Assembly (NCBI RefSeq): GCF_008704535.1
Contig: NZ_CP023701.1
Location: 6,366,001 to 6,430,000, forward strand
Reading direction: 5' to 3'
DNA from: Streptomyces subrutilus
GTDB taxonomy: Bacteria; Actinomycetota; Actinomycetes; Streptomycetales; Streptomycetaceae
DNA length: 64,000 nt
The notes beneath the pieces were generated by a model. That model searched no databases, was not told the origin of the DNA, and saw only the letters and a program-made list of their open reading frames with translations. Below are positions 1-8,439 of the stretch, piece after piece. Each line of letters opens with the position of its first letter. The stretch's first letter is position 1. A program made the position numbers and the translations under genes.

Positions 1-300
1 ACCTCCTCGCTCGCCGGCGACGGCTTCAACAACATGGCCTGGTACGACAATCCGGTGGTGGACCGGGCCCTCGGCGACGCCCGCCGCAGCGGCGACCCGG
101 CCGTGCGCAAGGCCGCGTACGACACCGTGCAGCGCGAGCTCGTGAAAGACCCGGGCTACGTCTTCCTCACCCACATCGACCACCTCTACGTCGTGAACGA
201 CACGTGGGAGGGGCTCACCACGCAGGTCGAGCCGCACGACCACGGCCTCGGCGCCGGTCCGTGGTGGAACGTCGAGGCCTGGAAGCCGAAGCAGAAGTGA
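1..300 (+). CDS. Peptide ABC transporter substrate-binding protein, C-terminal end (partial)
   Basis: Only the last 99 residues are in the window; the frame is open from base 1 and stops at 298-300. The text fits the C-terminal lobe of SBP_bac_5 (family 5) solute-binding proteins: a segment listing paired catches of residues after NNMAWYDNPVVD, a helix with AYDTVQRELVKDPGYVFL, and a final stretch rich in aromatic residues. Such proteins are lipid-anchored outside the membrane and deliver di- or oligopeptides (in some systems nickel chelates) to the permeases. The two permease genes and two ATPase genes that follow in the same direction, the first only 10 nt downstream, complete the transporter. 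The substrate cannot be read from this fragment. Confidence 0.85.
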   Translation, partial: TSSLAGDGFNNMAWYDNPVVDRALGDARRSGDPAVRKAAYDTVQRELVKDPGYVFLTHIDHLYVVNDTWEGLTTQVEPHDHGLGAGPWWNVEAWKPKQK

Positions 301-310
301 GCCGGAGCAC

Positions 311-1312
311 ATGACGCCCCCCTCCGGCCGACTGCCCTGGGGGCCGATGGCGCGCATGGCGGGACGGCGGACCCTGTTCGCCGCCCCCGTCCTGCTCGTC
401 GTCACCTTCGGGGTCTTCGCCATCGCCGCCCTGTCCCCCTTCGACCCGGTCAAGGCCTACGCCGGCACCGCCGGCCTGACCGCCTCGCAGGACCAGCTCG
501 ACCAGCTGCGCGCCAACCTCGGCGTGGACCAGCCGCTGGTCGCCCGCTGGTGGGAGTGGCTCACCTCGGCCCTCACCGGCGACCTCGGGACCTCCGCCGT
601 CATGCGGCAGTCGGTCGCCGACGTCATCGGGGAACGGGCCGGCTGGTCCGCGCTGCTCGCGGCCGCCGCCTTCGCCCTGGCCGTCCTGCTCGGCACCGCG
701 CTGGGCGTGCTGGCCGCGCGGCGCCGGGGCGGCTGGCTGGACCGGGCCGTCACCTCCCTCGCGTACACGCTGGAGGCCGCCCCCGCGTTCTGGATGGGGC
801 TGCTGGCCATCTGGTTCTTCTCCGTACGGCTGGGCGTGCTGCCCTCCGGCGGCCTCACCGACGCGGGCAGCGACGTGGTCACCTTCGGCCAGGTCGCCTC
901 GCACCTGGCGCTGCCCGCGCTGGTCCTGGGCACCTCCCAGCTGCCCTGGTTCTACCTGTACGTCCGCCAGGGCGTCGCCGACGCGCTGGAGGAGGACCCC
1001 GTGCGCGGTGCCCGCGCACGGGGACTGGCCGAGCGGACCGTCCTGCTCGGGCACGCACTGCGCTCCGGGATGCTGCCCATGCTGACCCTCGTCGGCTCCC
1101 GGGTCCCCGAACTGATCACCGGCGCCCTGCTGGTGGAGACCGTCTTCAGCTGGCCCGGCATCGCGGCGGCCACCGTGCAGGCGGCCACCTCCGTGGACTT
1201 CCCGCTGCTCGCGGCGCTGACGGTGCTCGCCACGGCCGCGGTGCTCGCCGGGAACCTGCTCTCCGACCTGCTGTACGGGCTGGCCGACCCGAGGGTGGGC
1301 TTCGATGGCTGA
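311..1312 (+). CDS. Peptide/nickel-type ABC transporter permease (DppB-like)
   Basis: Predicted inner-membrane subunit of 333 residues with about six hydrophobic helices. It has the N-terminal pattern of the DppB/OppB family (one helix, an external loop, then the permease core) and the cytoplasmic coupling loop EDPVRGARARGL, the EAA-like motif that contacts the ATPases. GGAG lies just before the ATG at 311; an in-frame ATG at 347 is an alternative start that would remove a short polar leader. It overlaps the next permease by 8 nt, which fits translational coupling within one operon. Confidence 0.9.
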   Translation: MTPPSGRLPWGPMARMAGRRTLFAAPVLLVVTFGVFAIAALSPFDPVKAYAGTAGLTASQDQLDQLRANLGVDQPLVARWWEWLTSALTGDLGTSAVMRQSVADVIGERAGWSALLAAAAFALAVLLGTALGVLAARRRGGWLDRAVTSLAYTLEAAPAFWMGLLAIWFFSVRLGVLPSGGLTDAGSDVVTFGQVASHLALPALVLGTSQLPWFYLYVRQGVADALEEDPVRGARARGLAERTVLLGHALRSGMLPMLTLVGSRVPELITGALLVETVFSWPGIAAATVQAATSVDFPLLAALTVLATAAVLAGNLLSDLLYGLADPRVGFDG

Positions 1313-2171
1313 AACGGTGTGGCGGTCCGCCGGGAAGGCGCGGACCTCGACGCGGAACCTGCGCGTGCGGACCTCGGCGGTGACCGTGGTGCTGATCGTA
1401 TTGGCCGTGCTGCTGGTGCCACCGTTGGTCCGGCTCGACCAGCAGGCGGTCGACTTGTCGGCAAAGCTCCTGCCGCCGTCGTGGGCACACCCCTTCGGGA
1501 CCGACGACGTCGGCCGCGACCTGCTGCTGCGCTGCGTCTACGGACTGCGGGTCTCGCTGCTGGTCGGGCTGGTCGCGGCGCTCGTCGCCACCGTCATCGG
1601 CACGGCGGTCGGCGCGGCGGCCGGGGCGCTCGGCGGTTGGACGGACCGGCTGGTCATGCGGGTCGTGGACACGCTCTCCTCGATCCCGCACCTGCTGCTG
1701 GGCATCTTCATCGTGGCGCTGTTCCGGCCGGGCGTCTGGCCGGTCGTGGTCTCCGTGGCCGTGACCCACTGGCTGTCGACGGCGCGCATCGTCCGAGCCG
1801 AGGTCCTCTCCCTGCGCGGGCGGCCCTACGTGGACGCGGCCGTCTCGGGCGGTGCCTCGCGCCTGCGCGTCGCCGTGCGCCACCTCGTCCCCGGCGTGCT
1901 GCCGCAGGCCGGACTGGCCGCCGTGCTGATGGTCCCGCACGCCATGTGGCACGAGTCGGCCCTCTCCTTCCTCGGACTCGGCCTGCCGGCCCACCAGGCC
2001 AGCCTGGGCAACCTCGTACAGGGCGCCCGCGGTTCGCTGCTGGCCGGGGACTGGTGGCCCACCCTCTTCCCCGGCCTCTTCCTGATCGTCCCGACGCTGG
2101 CCATCGCCGGCCTCGCGGGCGCCTGGCGCGACCGCCTCAACCCCCGCCGCCGTTCGGAGCTGACCCTGTGA
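1305..2171 (+). CDS. Peptide/nickel-type ABC transporter permease (DppC-like)
   Basis: Second permease of the importer, 288 residues. It shows the OppC/DppC layout: an N-terminal helix, then the segment WAHPFGTDDVGRDLLLRCVYG that is characteristic of this family, then five helices. The coupling loop reads VDAAVSGGASRLRVAVRH. It forms a heterodimeric channel with the preceding gene product. It overlaps the preceding gene by 8 nt and the following ATPase by 4 nt (GTGA). Confidence 0.9.
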   Translation: MAETVWRSAGKARTSTRNLRVRTSAVTVVLIVLAVLLVPPLVRLDQQAVDLSAKLLPPSWAHPFGTDDVGRDLLLRCVYGLRVSLLVGLVAALVATVIGTAVGAAAGALGGWTDRLVMRVVDTLSSIPHLLLGIFIVALFRPGVWPVVVSVAVTHWLSTARIVRAEVLSLRGRPYVDAAVSGGASRLRVAVRHLVPGVLPQAGLAAVLMVPHAMWHESALSFLGLGLPAHQASLGNLVQGARGSLLAGDWWPTLFPGLFLIVPTLAIAGLAGAWRDRLNPRRRSELTL

Positions 2172-3181
2172 CCCGCCCCGAAGACACCGCCCCGACCGCA
2201 GCGGCCGGGGCCGCACCCGGGCCCGAAGCGGCCGTGCTCCGCGTCGACGGGCTCAGCGTGCGGTTCCGGATGCGGGGCGGCCGCCACGTCGAGGCCGTCA
2301 CCGACGTCTCCTTCCGGCTCGCCCCCGGCGAGTGCCTCGCCCTCGTCGGCGAGAGCGGCTGCGGCAAGTCCGTGCTCGCCTCCGCCCTGCTCGGCCTGCT
2401 CCCCGGCAACGCCGAGACCGCCGGGTCGGCCCGGCTCGCCGACGGCCTCGACGTGCTCGCCGCCGACGAGCGCACCCTCGCCCGGACCGTGCGGGGCCGG
2501 CGCATCGGTCTCGTCCCGCAGAGCCCCGCCGCCCACCTCACCCCGGTCCGCACCGTCCGGGCGCACCTGGAGGAGACCGTCCGGGTGCCGGGCGCCCCCG
2601 CGGGCCTGCGCGGGCGCCGCGGCCGGGCCGCGGTGCGGGCCGCGGCCCACGCCGCCGCCGAGCGGGCCGCCTTCCCCGCCACCCACCTCGACCGGTACCC
2701 CCACGAGCTGTCCGGCGGCCTCGCCCAGCGCGCCGCCACCGCCCTCGCCCTCGTCGGGGACGCACCGCTGCTGCTCGCGGACGAGCCGACCACCGGCCTC
2801 GACCGGGACCTCGTCCACCGCACCGTCGACGAACTGCGCGCCCACACCCGGCCGGCCGGCCGGGCGCTGCTGATGATCACCCACGACCTCGCCGCCGCCG
2901 AGCGCATCGCCGACACCGTCGCCGTGATGTACGCCGGACGGATCGTCGAGACCGCCCCCGCCGCGGCCTTCTTCGGCGCACCCGGCCCCCGCCACCCGTA
3001 TGCCGCCGGCCTGCTCGACGCCCTGCCCGAACGGGCCTTCGCACCCGTCCCCGGCGCCCCGCCCGAGCTCGGCGACCTCCCGGACGGGTGCGCCTTCGCC
3101 GCCCGCTGCGCCCGGGCCGACGCCGTCTGCCGCGCCGAGCGGCCCCCGCTGACCGAAGGGGTGGCCTGCCACCATGCTTGA
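2168..3181 (+). CDS. Peptide ABC transporter ATP-binding protein (DppD-like)
   Basis: ATPase of 337 residues that powers the importer. Visible motifs are Walker A GESGCGKSVLAS, signature LSGGLAQRA (a variant of LSGGQ) and Walker B LLLADEPTTGLD followed by the switch His in ITHDLAAA. The C-terminal tail has four cysteines (GCAFAARCARADAVC...ACHHA), typical of the oligopeptide/dipeptide ATPase extension. I chose the GTG at 2168 because it overlaps the permease stop as GTGA and places the ABC domain at the normal distance; the frame is open further upstream, but there it runs out of phase with the permease gene. Confidence 0.9.
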   Translation: MTRPEDTAPTAAAGAAPGPEAAVLRVDGLSVRFRMRGGRHVEAVTDVSFRLAPGECLALVGESGCGKSVLASALLGLLPGNAETAGSARLADGLDVLAADERTLARTVRGRRIGLVPQSPAAHLTPVRTVRAHLEETVRVPGAPAGLRGRRGRAAVRAAAHAAAERAAFPATHLDRYPHELSGGLAQRAATALALVGDAPLLLADEPTTGLDRDLVHRTVDELRAHTRPAGRALLMITHDLAAAERIADTVAVMYAGRIVETAPAAAFFGAPGPRHPYAAGLLDALPERAFAPVPGAPPELGDLPDGCAFAARCARADAVCRAERPPLTEGVACHHA

Positions 3182-3833
3182 GCTCGCGGACATCACCGCC
3201 GGCTACGACCGCCGCGAGCCCGTCGTCCGCGGCGCGCACCTGGCCCTGCGCCCGGGCGAGGCCGTGGGACTCCTCGGGCCCAGCGGCTGCGGCAAGTCCA
3301 CCCTGGCCCGCGTCGCCGCCCTGCTGCACCGCCCCGACCGGGGCACCGTGACCCTCGACGGCCACCCCGTCACCGGGTTTCGGCACCGGGCCCCGCGCGC
3401 CCTGCGCACCGCCGTGGGCGTCGTCTTCCAGCAGCCCCGGCTCTCCGCCGACCCGCGCCTGCGGCTGCGCGACCTCGTCGCGGAACCGCTGCGCGCCACG
3501 GGACGCCGTACGGAGGCCGACGCCGCCGTCGCCGAGCTGGCCGAGCGTGTCGGACTGGGCCGCGACCTGCTGACCCGGCGTGCCCACGAGGTCAGTGACG
3601 GGCAGTTGCAGCGGGCCTGCCTGGCCCGCGCCCTGGTACTGCGGCCGCGCTGGCTGGTCTGCGACGAGATGACGGCCATGCTCGACGCCTCGACCACGGC
3701 AGCGCTGGTCAACGTGGTCGAGGAGTACCGCGCCGACACCGGCGCCGGCCTCCTCGCCGTGGGCCACGACCCGGTCCTGCTGGGACGCTGGTGCGACCGC
3801 ACGACCCGCTGGGACGAGATCGTCAAGGACTGA
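3174..3833 (+). CDS. Peptide ABC transporter ATP-binding protein (DppF-like)
   Basis: Second ATPase, 219 residues, short for the DppF/OppF family because the C-terminal extension is missing. It has Walker A GPSGCGKSTLAR, a degenerate signature VSDGQLQRA, and Walker B LVCDEMTAMLDAS, in which the usual E-P-T/S is replaced by E-M-T; the catalytic Glu is kept. It overlaps DppD by 8 nt and closes the operon. The degenerate signature suggests, but does not prove, unequal roles for the two nucleotide sites. Confidence 0.88.
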   Translation: MLELADITAGYDRREPVVRGAHLALRPGEAVGLLGPSGCGKSTLARVAALLHRPDRGTVTLDGHPVTGFRHRAPRALRTAVGVVFQQPRLSADPRLRLRDLVAEPLRATGRRTEADAAVAELAERVGLGRDLLTRRAHEVSDGQLQRACLARALVLRPRWLVCDEMTAMLDASTTAALVNVVEEYRADTGAGLLAVGHDPVLLGRWCDRTTRWDEIVKD

Positions 3834-3931
3834 CGTCCCGTCACGGTCCGTCAACACCCGTACGGCGGACACGGGTTCCGCCCGGAGCCACCCCCTCCTG
3901 CGCCACCATGGCGGCGCACAAGGAGGTTCCT

Positions 3932-4126
3932 GTGGTGATTTCCCTCTCCGTGGTCGTCCTGCTGCTCGTCTTCGTGTGCCTCTTCCTGCGCGGTGGCGGC
4001 CTCAAGCCCTCGCACGCCCTCGTCTGCGTGCTCTTCGGCTTCCTGCTCGCGGGCAGCAGCCTGGCCGCCACCGTCCACGACGGCCTCACGGCCACCGCCG
4101 AGGCCGTCTCCGGCCTCGACCCGTGA
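3932..4126 (+). CDS. Small two-helix membrane protein, unknown function
   Basis: A 64-residue protein with a hydrophobic helix right at the N terminus (SLSVVVLLLVFVCLFL), a short basic link (RGGGLKPSHALV) and a second hydrophobic helix. An AGGAGG at 3921-3926 sits at proper distance from two adjacent GTG codons (3932 and 3935), which decides the start; the frame is open further upstream but has no other ribosome site. The K-P-S-H-A-L-V-C-V-L-F-G-F core resembles short membrane proteins I associate with streptomycete chromosomes and integrative plasmids. No function can be assigned. Confidence 0.6.
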   Translation: MVISLSVVVLLLVFVCLFLRGGGLKPSHALVCVLFGFLLAGSSLAATVHDGLTATAEAVSGLDP

Positions 4127-4164
4127 TCGACTGTTGCGCGTTCGTGAATCATGAGGCCCTCCCA

Positions 4165-4193
4165 TGGACTCCTCGGGCCCCGCGATCTAGCGT
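4165..4193 (+). promoter_or_regulatory. Candidate promoter for the secreted propeller-like protein
   Basis: TGGACT (4165-4170), a 17-nt spacer and TAGCGT (4188-4193) match a housekeeping-type actinomycete promoter. Transcription would start near 4200, giving a leader of about 50 nt before the ATG at 4254. Confidence 0.4.
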
Positions 4194-4253
4194 CTGGCGG
4201 CGGCGCGACATCAGACGAACTGTCAACAGAACTGAAGAGAGAGGGGAGTGCGG

Positions 4254-5822
4254 ATGCTCCGAAGAGCGTTGAACTGCGCGGTGTTCCCGATCGTCGTCGC
4301 CTTCACGGCGATCTACGGCACCGTGCCGGCCCAGGCCGAGGAGATACCCAAGGCCCCCGGCCACCGCCTGGTCGGCTCCTACGAAGGCGCCCCCGCGGCC
4401 GCCGCCCCGCTGCCCGGCGAGGCGCCCCCGCAGCACCCCTTCCTCGCGCCCAACGGCCGCAGCGGCATGCACTCCGACGCCGCCGGCAGCGCCACCTCGC
4501 CGTGGTCCGGGCCGCTCGGCAGGAACCCGCAGGTCACCAGCGAGAAGATCGCCGCCCTCGGCGGCGAGTGCGCCACCGCCACCTTCGACGCCGGCGGCCG
4601 GCTCGTCACGGTGTGCGGCACCTTCACCGGCTTCAAGGTCAAGCTCCTGGAGCCCCGCACCCTCGCCACGCTCGCGGAGTACCAGCTCCCGCAGCGCTCT
4701 TCCACGGTCGAGGCGATCACCTCGCTCGACTTCGCGAAGATCTTCAAGGACACCTCGGGCGGTGCCTACTTCTACCTGGACAACCAGGACCGGGCCGTGC
4801 TGGCCGACTCCCGCCAGCACATCCTGCGCCTCTCCCACGCGCAGAGCCCGGACGGCAGTTGGAAGTTCACCGTCGACGACGACTGGGACCTCACCGGCCA
4901 GGTCCCGCACGACTGCGTGACCTGGACCAACCTGTGGCCCAGCGGCACCTGCGACCCGGTCACCTCCGTGATGCCGGACTGGGACGGCCGCATCTGGTGG
5001 GTCACCCGCCAGGGCCGCGTCGGCACCGTGGACCCGGCCACCTCGCGGATCCGCTCGGTACGACTGGAGGGCGAGGAGATCCAGAACTCCTTCTCGGTCG
5101 CCGAGGACGGCGTCTCCATCGTCACCGACCACGCGCTGTACAGCTTCCGGGCCGGCCCGGACGGCATCCCGCAGGCGCAGTGGCGCCAGGTCTACGACCG
5201 GGGCACCTCCTCCAAGCCCGGGTCCGTCAACCAGGGTTCGGGAACCACGCCGGACCTCTTCGGCAACGGCTACGTCGCCATCACCGACAACGCCGACGAC
5301 CGGATGAACGTGCTGGTCTACCGGCGCGGCAACGACGTCCCCGCGGACCGGCGGCTGGTCTGCAAGGTGCCCGTCTTCGGCTCCGGTGCCTCCACCACCG
5401 ACAACTCCCTGATCACCTGGGGCAACAGCATCGTCGTCGAGAACAACTACGGCTACGAGAACCCCACCACCCTGCTCCTCGGCAAGTCCGTCGTCGGCGG
5501 CGCCAGCCGCATCGACGTCCGGGCCGACGGCAGCGGCTGCGACACGGTGTGGCAGAGCGCGATCCGCTCGCCCTCCGTCGTCCCCAAGCTCTCCACCGCG
5601 AACGGGCTGCTCTACTTCTACGAGAAGGAGCCCAACCTCTGGGGCATCGACGCCTGGTACCTCACCGCGGTCGACTTCCGCACCGGTGAGCGCCGCTGGC
5701 GCCAGCTGACCGGCACCGGCGCGCTGTACGACAACAACTGGGCGCCCCTCACCCTCGGCCCCGACGGCACGGCCTACGTCGGCGTCTTCAACGGCATCGT
5801 CGCCGTCCGCGACGGCGGCTGA
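4254..5822 (+). CDS. Secreted protein with beta-propeller-like repeats, unknown function
   Basis: A 522-residue exported protein. The N terminus is a signal peptide (MLRRALNCAVFPIVVAFTAI) with a probable cleavage after AQA. The rest has repeated short blade-like segments (for example GGRLVTVCGTF, DGRIWWVTRQGRVGTV, GPDGTAYVGVFNGIVAV), like PQQ- or SMP-30-type propellers. Several cysteines (ECATATF, HDCVTW, TCDPV, CKVPV, GCDTV) could form disulfides outside the cell. The ATG at 4254 is preferred because GAGGGGAG lies 6 nt upstream; an in-frame GTG at 4248 would be too close. No catalytic motif was recognised. It is a stand-alone gene, convergent with the next pair. Confidence 0.65.
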   Translation: MLRRALNCAVFPIVVAFTAIYGTVPAQAEEIPKAPGHRLVGSYEGAPAAAAPLPGEAPPQHPFLAPNGRSGMHSDAAGSATSPWSGPLGRNPQVTSEKIAALGGECATATFDAGGRLVTVCGTFTGFKVKLLEPRTLATLAEYQLPQRSSTVEAITSLDFAKIFKDTSGGAYFYLDNQDRAVLADSRQHILRLSHAQSPDGSWKFTVDDDWDLTGQVPHDCVTWTNLWPSGTCDPVTSVMPDWDGRIWWVTRQGRVGTVDPATSRIRSVRLEGEEIQNSFSVAEDGVSIVTDHALYSFRAGPDGIPQAQWRQVYDRGTSSKPGSVNQGSGTTPDLFGNGYVAITDNADDRMNVLVYRRGNDVPADRRLVCKVPVFGSGASTTDNSLITWGNSIVVENNYGYENPTTLLLGKSVVGGASRIDVRADGSGCDTVWQSAIRSPSVVPKLSTANGLLYFYEKEPNLWGIDAWYLTAVDFRTGERRWRQLTGTGALYDNNWAPLTLGPDGTAYVGVFNGIVAVRDGG

Positions 5823-5823
5823 G

Positions 5824-5873
5824 ACCCCGCGGGGTGCGGACCGGACCGGACCGCGATCCGGCCCGTACCCCGC
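5824..5873. terminator. Possible hairpin between convergent genes
   Basis: Just after the stop codon is a perfect 12-nt palindrome, ACCCCG/CGGGGT (5824-5835). GCGGGGT at 5829-5835 can alternatively pair with ACCCCGC at 5867-5873, closing a larger loop that contains GGACC repeats. The position between convergent stop codons fits a bidirectional terminator. There is no U-tract, as is usual in this group. Confidence 0.4.
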
Positions 5874-5875
5874 CG

Positions 5876-6493
5876 CTACCGCTCCTCGTGCTCCCACAGC
5901 GGGTGCTCGCGCGCGGCCCACTCCCGCCCGACCGAGCCCGTCCGCATGCCGCGCCGGGCCTCCGGGTCGGCCAGGGCCTTGCCGATGTGCCCGGCCAGCA
6001 CCACCACCAGGGCCAGGGCCAACCAGTCGTGGACGAAGGTGGCACCGGTCCGCCAGACCAGCGGCGCGAGACCCGTGAACCACATCAGCAGCCCGGTGCC
6101 CAGCATCACCAGGACGGCCCCGGCCAGCCAGCCCGCGTACACCTTCTGCCCCGCGTTGAACTTCCCCGCCGGACGCGCCCCGCGCTCGCGCCGCAGCGCG
6201 GCCCGCAGCCACTGCCGGTCGTGGGGACCGAACCGGTTCAGCCGGCGCAGATCGGCCCGGAAGGCGGACGAGGCCAGGCCCAGCAGGAAGGGCACGGGCA
6301 GCAGCAGCCCGGACCACTCGTGCACCGTGACCACCAGCCGCCGCCGCCCCACGAGCTCCGCGAGCGGCGGCAGGTACAGGCAGGCGGCGCCGGCGACGCA
6401 CACCAGGGCGAGCCAGGCCGTCGTGCGGTGGACCAGGCGCTGGGCAGGGCCGAACCGGCGCACGCGCCGCTGCCCGTCAGACCGTGGGAGCAT
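5876..6493 (-). CDS. Cytochrome b561/b6-type membrane protein
   Basis: A 205-residue membrane protein with four hydrophobic helices and histidines suited to bind two haem b groups (RLVHRTTAW, VTVHEWSGLL, TFVHDWLALAL, LAGHIGKAL). This is the pattern of the cytochrome b561 / formate-dehydrogenase gamma group. It overlaps by 17 nt the molybdopterin oxidoreductase gene upstream, so the two are probably translated together. The likely role is electron exchange between the quinone pool and that enzyme. Either direction is possible: MsrQ-like donation or quinone reduction. Confidence 0.8.
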   Translation of the reverse strand: MLPRSDGQRRVRRFGPAQRLVHRTTAWLALVCVAGAACLYLPPLAELVGRRRLVVTVHEWSGLLLPVPFLLGLASSAFRADLRRLNRFGPHDRQWLRAALRRERGARPAGKFNAGQKVYAGWLAGAVLVMLGTGLLMWFTGLAPLVWRTGATFVHDWLALALVVVLAGHIGKALADPEARRGMRTGSVGREWAAREHPLWEHEER

Positions 6494-7199
6494 CGTCGCG
6501 TCCGTTCGAGCGGCCGACCCAGGCGTCCACGTCGTAGCCCAGGCGCTCCCAATAGCCCGGCTCGACCCGGTCGGTGAGGGTGATGCCGGAAAGCCACTTG
6601 GCCGACTTGTAGAAGTACATCGGGGCGACGTACAGCCGGACCGGGCCGCCGTGGTCGTGGCCCAGCGGCCGGTCCTGCATCCGCAGCGCCACCAGGACGT
6701 CGTCCCGGCGGGCCTGCGGAAGGGTGAGGCTCTCGGTGTACGTGCCGTCGAAGCACTCGAAGCGCACCGCCCGCGCCTGCGGGCGCACCCCGGCGGCGTC
6801 CAGCAGCCGCGGCAGCGACACCCCCTCGAAGGGGGTGCTCGGGACCCGCCAGCCGGTGACGCACTGGACGTCGCGCACCACCCGGGTCTGCGGGAGGGCG
6901 CGCAGGGCGTCGAGCGTGTACGTCCCCGGCCGGTCGACCAGGCCGTTGACAGTGAGCCGGTAGTCCTGCGGACCCCGCTCGGGGACGGAGGAGGCCACCG
7001 AGTAGTAGCGGAACCCGCCGCCGTTCGGCAGCAGCCCGCTCAGCCCGGTCGGATCGCTCCCGACGACGGCCTCGAAGCCGCGCTGGAGGTAGGGGGCGGT
7101 GACCAGCCCGGCCGCGCCCAGGCCGAGCATGCCCAGGACCAGCCGGCGGCCGACCGGGGCGCCCCGGCCGTCGGGGTCGGTGCGTTCTTCTGTGCTCAC
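6477..7199 (-). CDS. Sulfite-oxidase-fold molybdopterin oxidoreductase
   Basis: A 240-residue member of the oxidoreductase molybdopterin-binding family. The N terminus has GRRLVLGMLGLGAAGLV, a Tat-like twin-arginine segment followed by a hydrophobic core, so the folded enzyme is probably exported or anchored. Cys113 in VQCVTGWRVP is the expected molybdenum ligand, and GHDHGGPVRLYVAPMYFYKS is a typical cofactor-binding stretch. Start is the GTG at 7199. Paired with the cytochrome b gene it resembles MsrPQ (periplasmic methionine-sulfoxide reductase) or sulfite dehydrogenase systems. The neighbouring sulfur genes make a sulfur substrate attractive, but that is inference. Confidence 0.82.
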   Translation of the reverse strand: MSTEERTDPDGRGAPVGRRLVLGMLGLGAAGLVTAPYLQRGFEAVVGSDPTGLSGLLPNGGGFRYYSVASSVPERGPQDYRLTVNGLVDRPGTYTLDALRALPQTRVVRDVQCVTGWRVPSTPFEGVSLPRLLDAAGVRPQARAVRFECFDGTYTESLTLPQARRDDVLVALRMQDRPLGHDHGGPVRLYVAPMYFYKSAKWLSGITLTDRVEPGYWERLGYDVDAWVGRSNGRDDAPTV

Positions 7200-7300
7200 C
7201 CCTCGATTCGACCACCGGCGCCCCCGGGATGCCAGGGGCGGCGGGCCGCCGTCAGACTTCCGTCACACCTGCCCGCCGGCCCCCGCCCGCCCCCGCTGGA

Positions 7301-8428
7301 TCAGCGCCTGGCCCACTCCTCGGCCAGCAGGCGGTACGAGCGGACCCGGGCCGCGTGGTCGTGGGTGATCGTGGTGATCAGCAGCTCGTCGGCGCCGGTC
7401 GCCTCCCGGAGCCGCTCCAGGTGGTCGGCCACCGTCGCGGCCGTGCCGACGAACCGGGTGTCCACCCGGTCCGCCACCAGGGCCTGGTCGGCCTCCGTCC
7501 AGGGCAGCGCGCGCGCCTCGGCGGGCGAGGGGTACGGGATCGCGCCCTCGGCCGTCCGGATGCTGCGCACCCAGGGCGCGTACCCGGTGGCCAGCTCGCG
7601 GGCGGTCTCCTCGTCCTCGGCCACCACCACGTCGGCGGAGACCGTCAGGTAGGGCCGGTCCAGCTCGTCGGAGGGCTTGAACGCCGCCCGGTACCCCTCC
7701 GCCGCCTCCAGCACGGACGCGGGGCTGACGTGGTAGTTCGCCGCGAAGCGGAGCCCGTTGCGGCCCGCCGCCTCGGCGCTCACCCCGCCGCTGCTGCCCA
7801 GGATCCAGACCTGGACGTCGGCCCCCTCACCGGGGACCGCGTGCGCCTCCACCCCCTCCGGGGAGCGGTACTGGCCCCGCAGCAGCGCGAGGACGTCGTC
7901 CACCTGCTCGCCGTACTCCTGCGGCCGGGCCCCCGGCAGGTTGAGCAGCTTCTGCTGGAGCGCCACCCGCGGGTGGCCCAGCAGGTGAGCGAAGGAGAAC
8001 GGGGCCGGGATGCGCAGCCCGTTCGGGGTGTACCCGTCCACCACGGGGGTGGCCGGCCGTGCGGGCCCGTCCGGGCCCGGCTGCGGCCGGCCCGCGGAGC
8101 GGCCCAGGCCCAGGTCGAGGCGGCCCGGGTGCAGGGCGTCGATCAGGCCGAACTCCTCCACCGTCGACAGCGCGGTGCGGTGGCCGAGCTGGACGGCGCC
8201 GGAACCGATGCGGATCGTGGTGGTGGCCGAGGCGGTCAGCGCGAGCACGACCGCGGGAGAGGTCCCGGCGACGCCGGGATTGAGGTGGTGCTCGGCGAAC
8301 CAGTAGCGGGCGTAGCCGAACCGTTCCGTCTGCCGGGCCAGGTCGATGCTGTGGTGCAGGGCGTCGGCGGCCGTCGACCCGGAGGTGACCGGGACGAGAT
8401 CGAGGACCCCGAGGGGGATGCCGGACAT
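7301..8428 (-). CDS. LLM class flavin-dependent oxidoreductase (MsnO8-like)
   Basis: Bacterial-luciferase-like FMNH2-dependent monooxygenase of 375 residues. The N-terminal SVLDLVPV-type strand (here GVLDLVPVTSGST), the block YWFAEHHLNPGVAGTSP, the HRTALSTVEEFGLIDAL segment and the DLGLGRSAG turn match the MsnO8 subgroup. The ATG at 8428 is chosen for its AAGGAG ribosome site; the frame is open far upstream but there it overlaps the real neighbour. It lies 11 nt after the preceding LLM gene and is the last of four such genes in a row. Substrate unknown; the context suggests organosulfur compounds. A separate flavin reductase would be needed, and none is encoded here. Confidence 0.88.
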   Translation of the reverse strand: MSGIPLGVLDLVPVTSGSTAADALHHSIDLARQTERFGYARYWFAEHHLNPGVAGTSPAVVLALTASATTTIRIGSGAVQLGHRTALSTVEEFGLIDALHPGRLDLGLGRSAGRPQPGPDGPARPATPVVDGYTPNGLRIPAPFSFAHLLGHPRVALQQKLLNLPGARPQEYGEQVDDVLALLRGQYRSPEGVEAHAVPGEGADVQVWILGSSGGVSAEAAGRNGLRFAANYHVSPASVLEAAEGYRAAFKPSDELDRPYLTVSADVVVAEDEETARELATGYAPWVRSIRTAEGAIPYPSPAEARALPWTEADQALVADRVDTRFVGTAATVADHLERLREATGADELLITTITHDHAARVRSYRLLAEEWARR

Positions 8429-8439
8429 GACGGGGCTCC

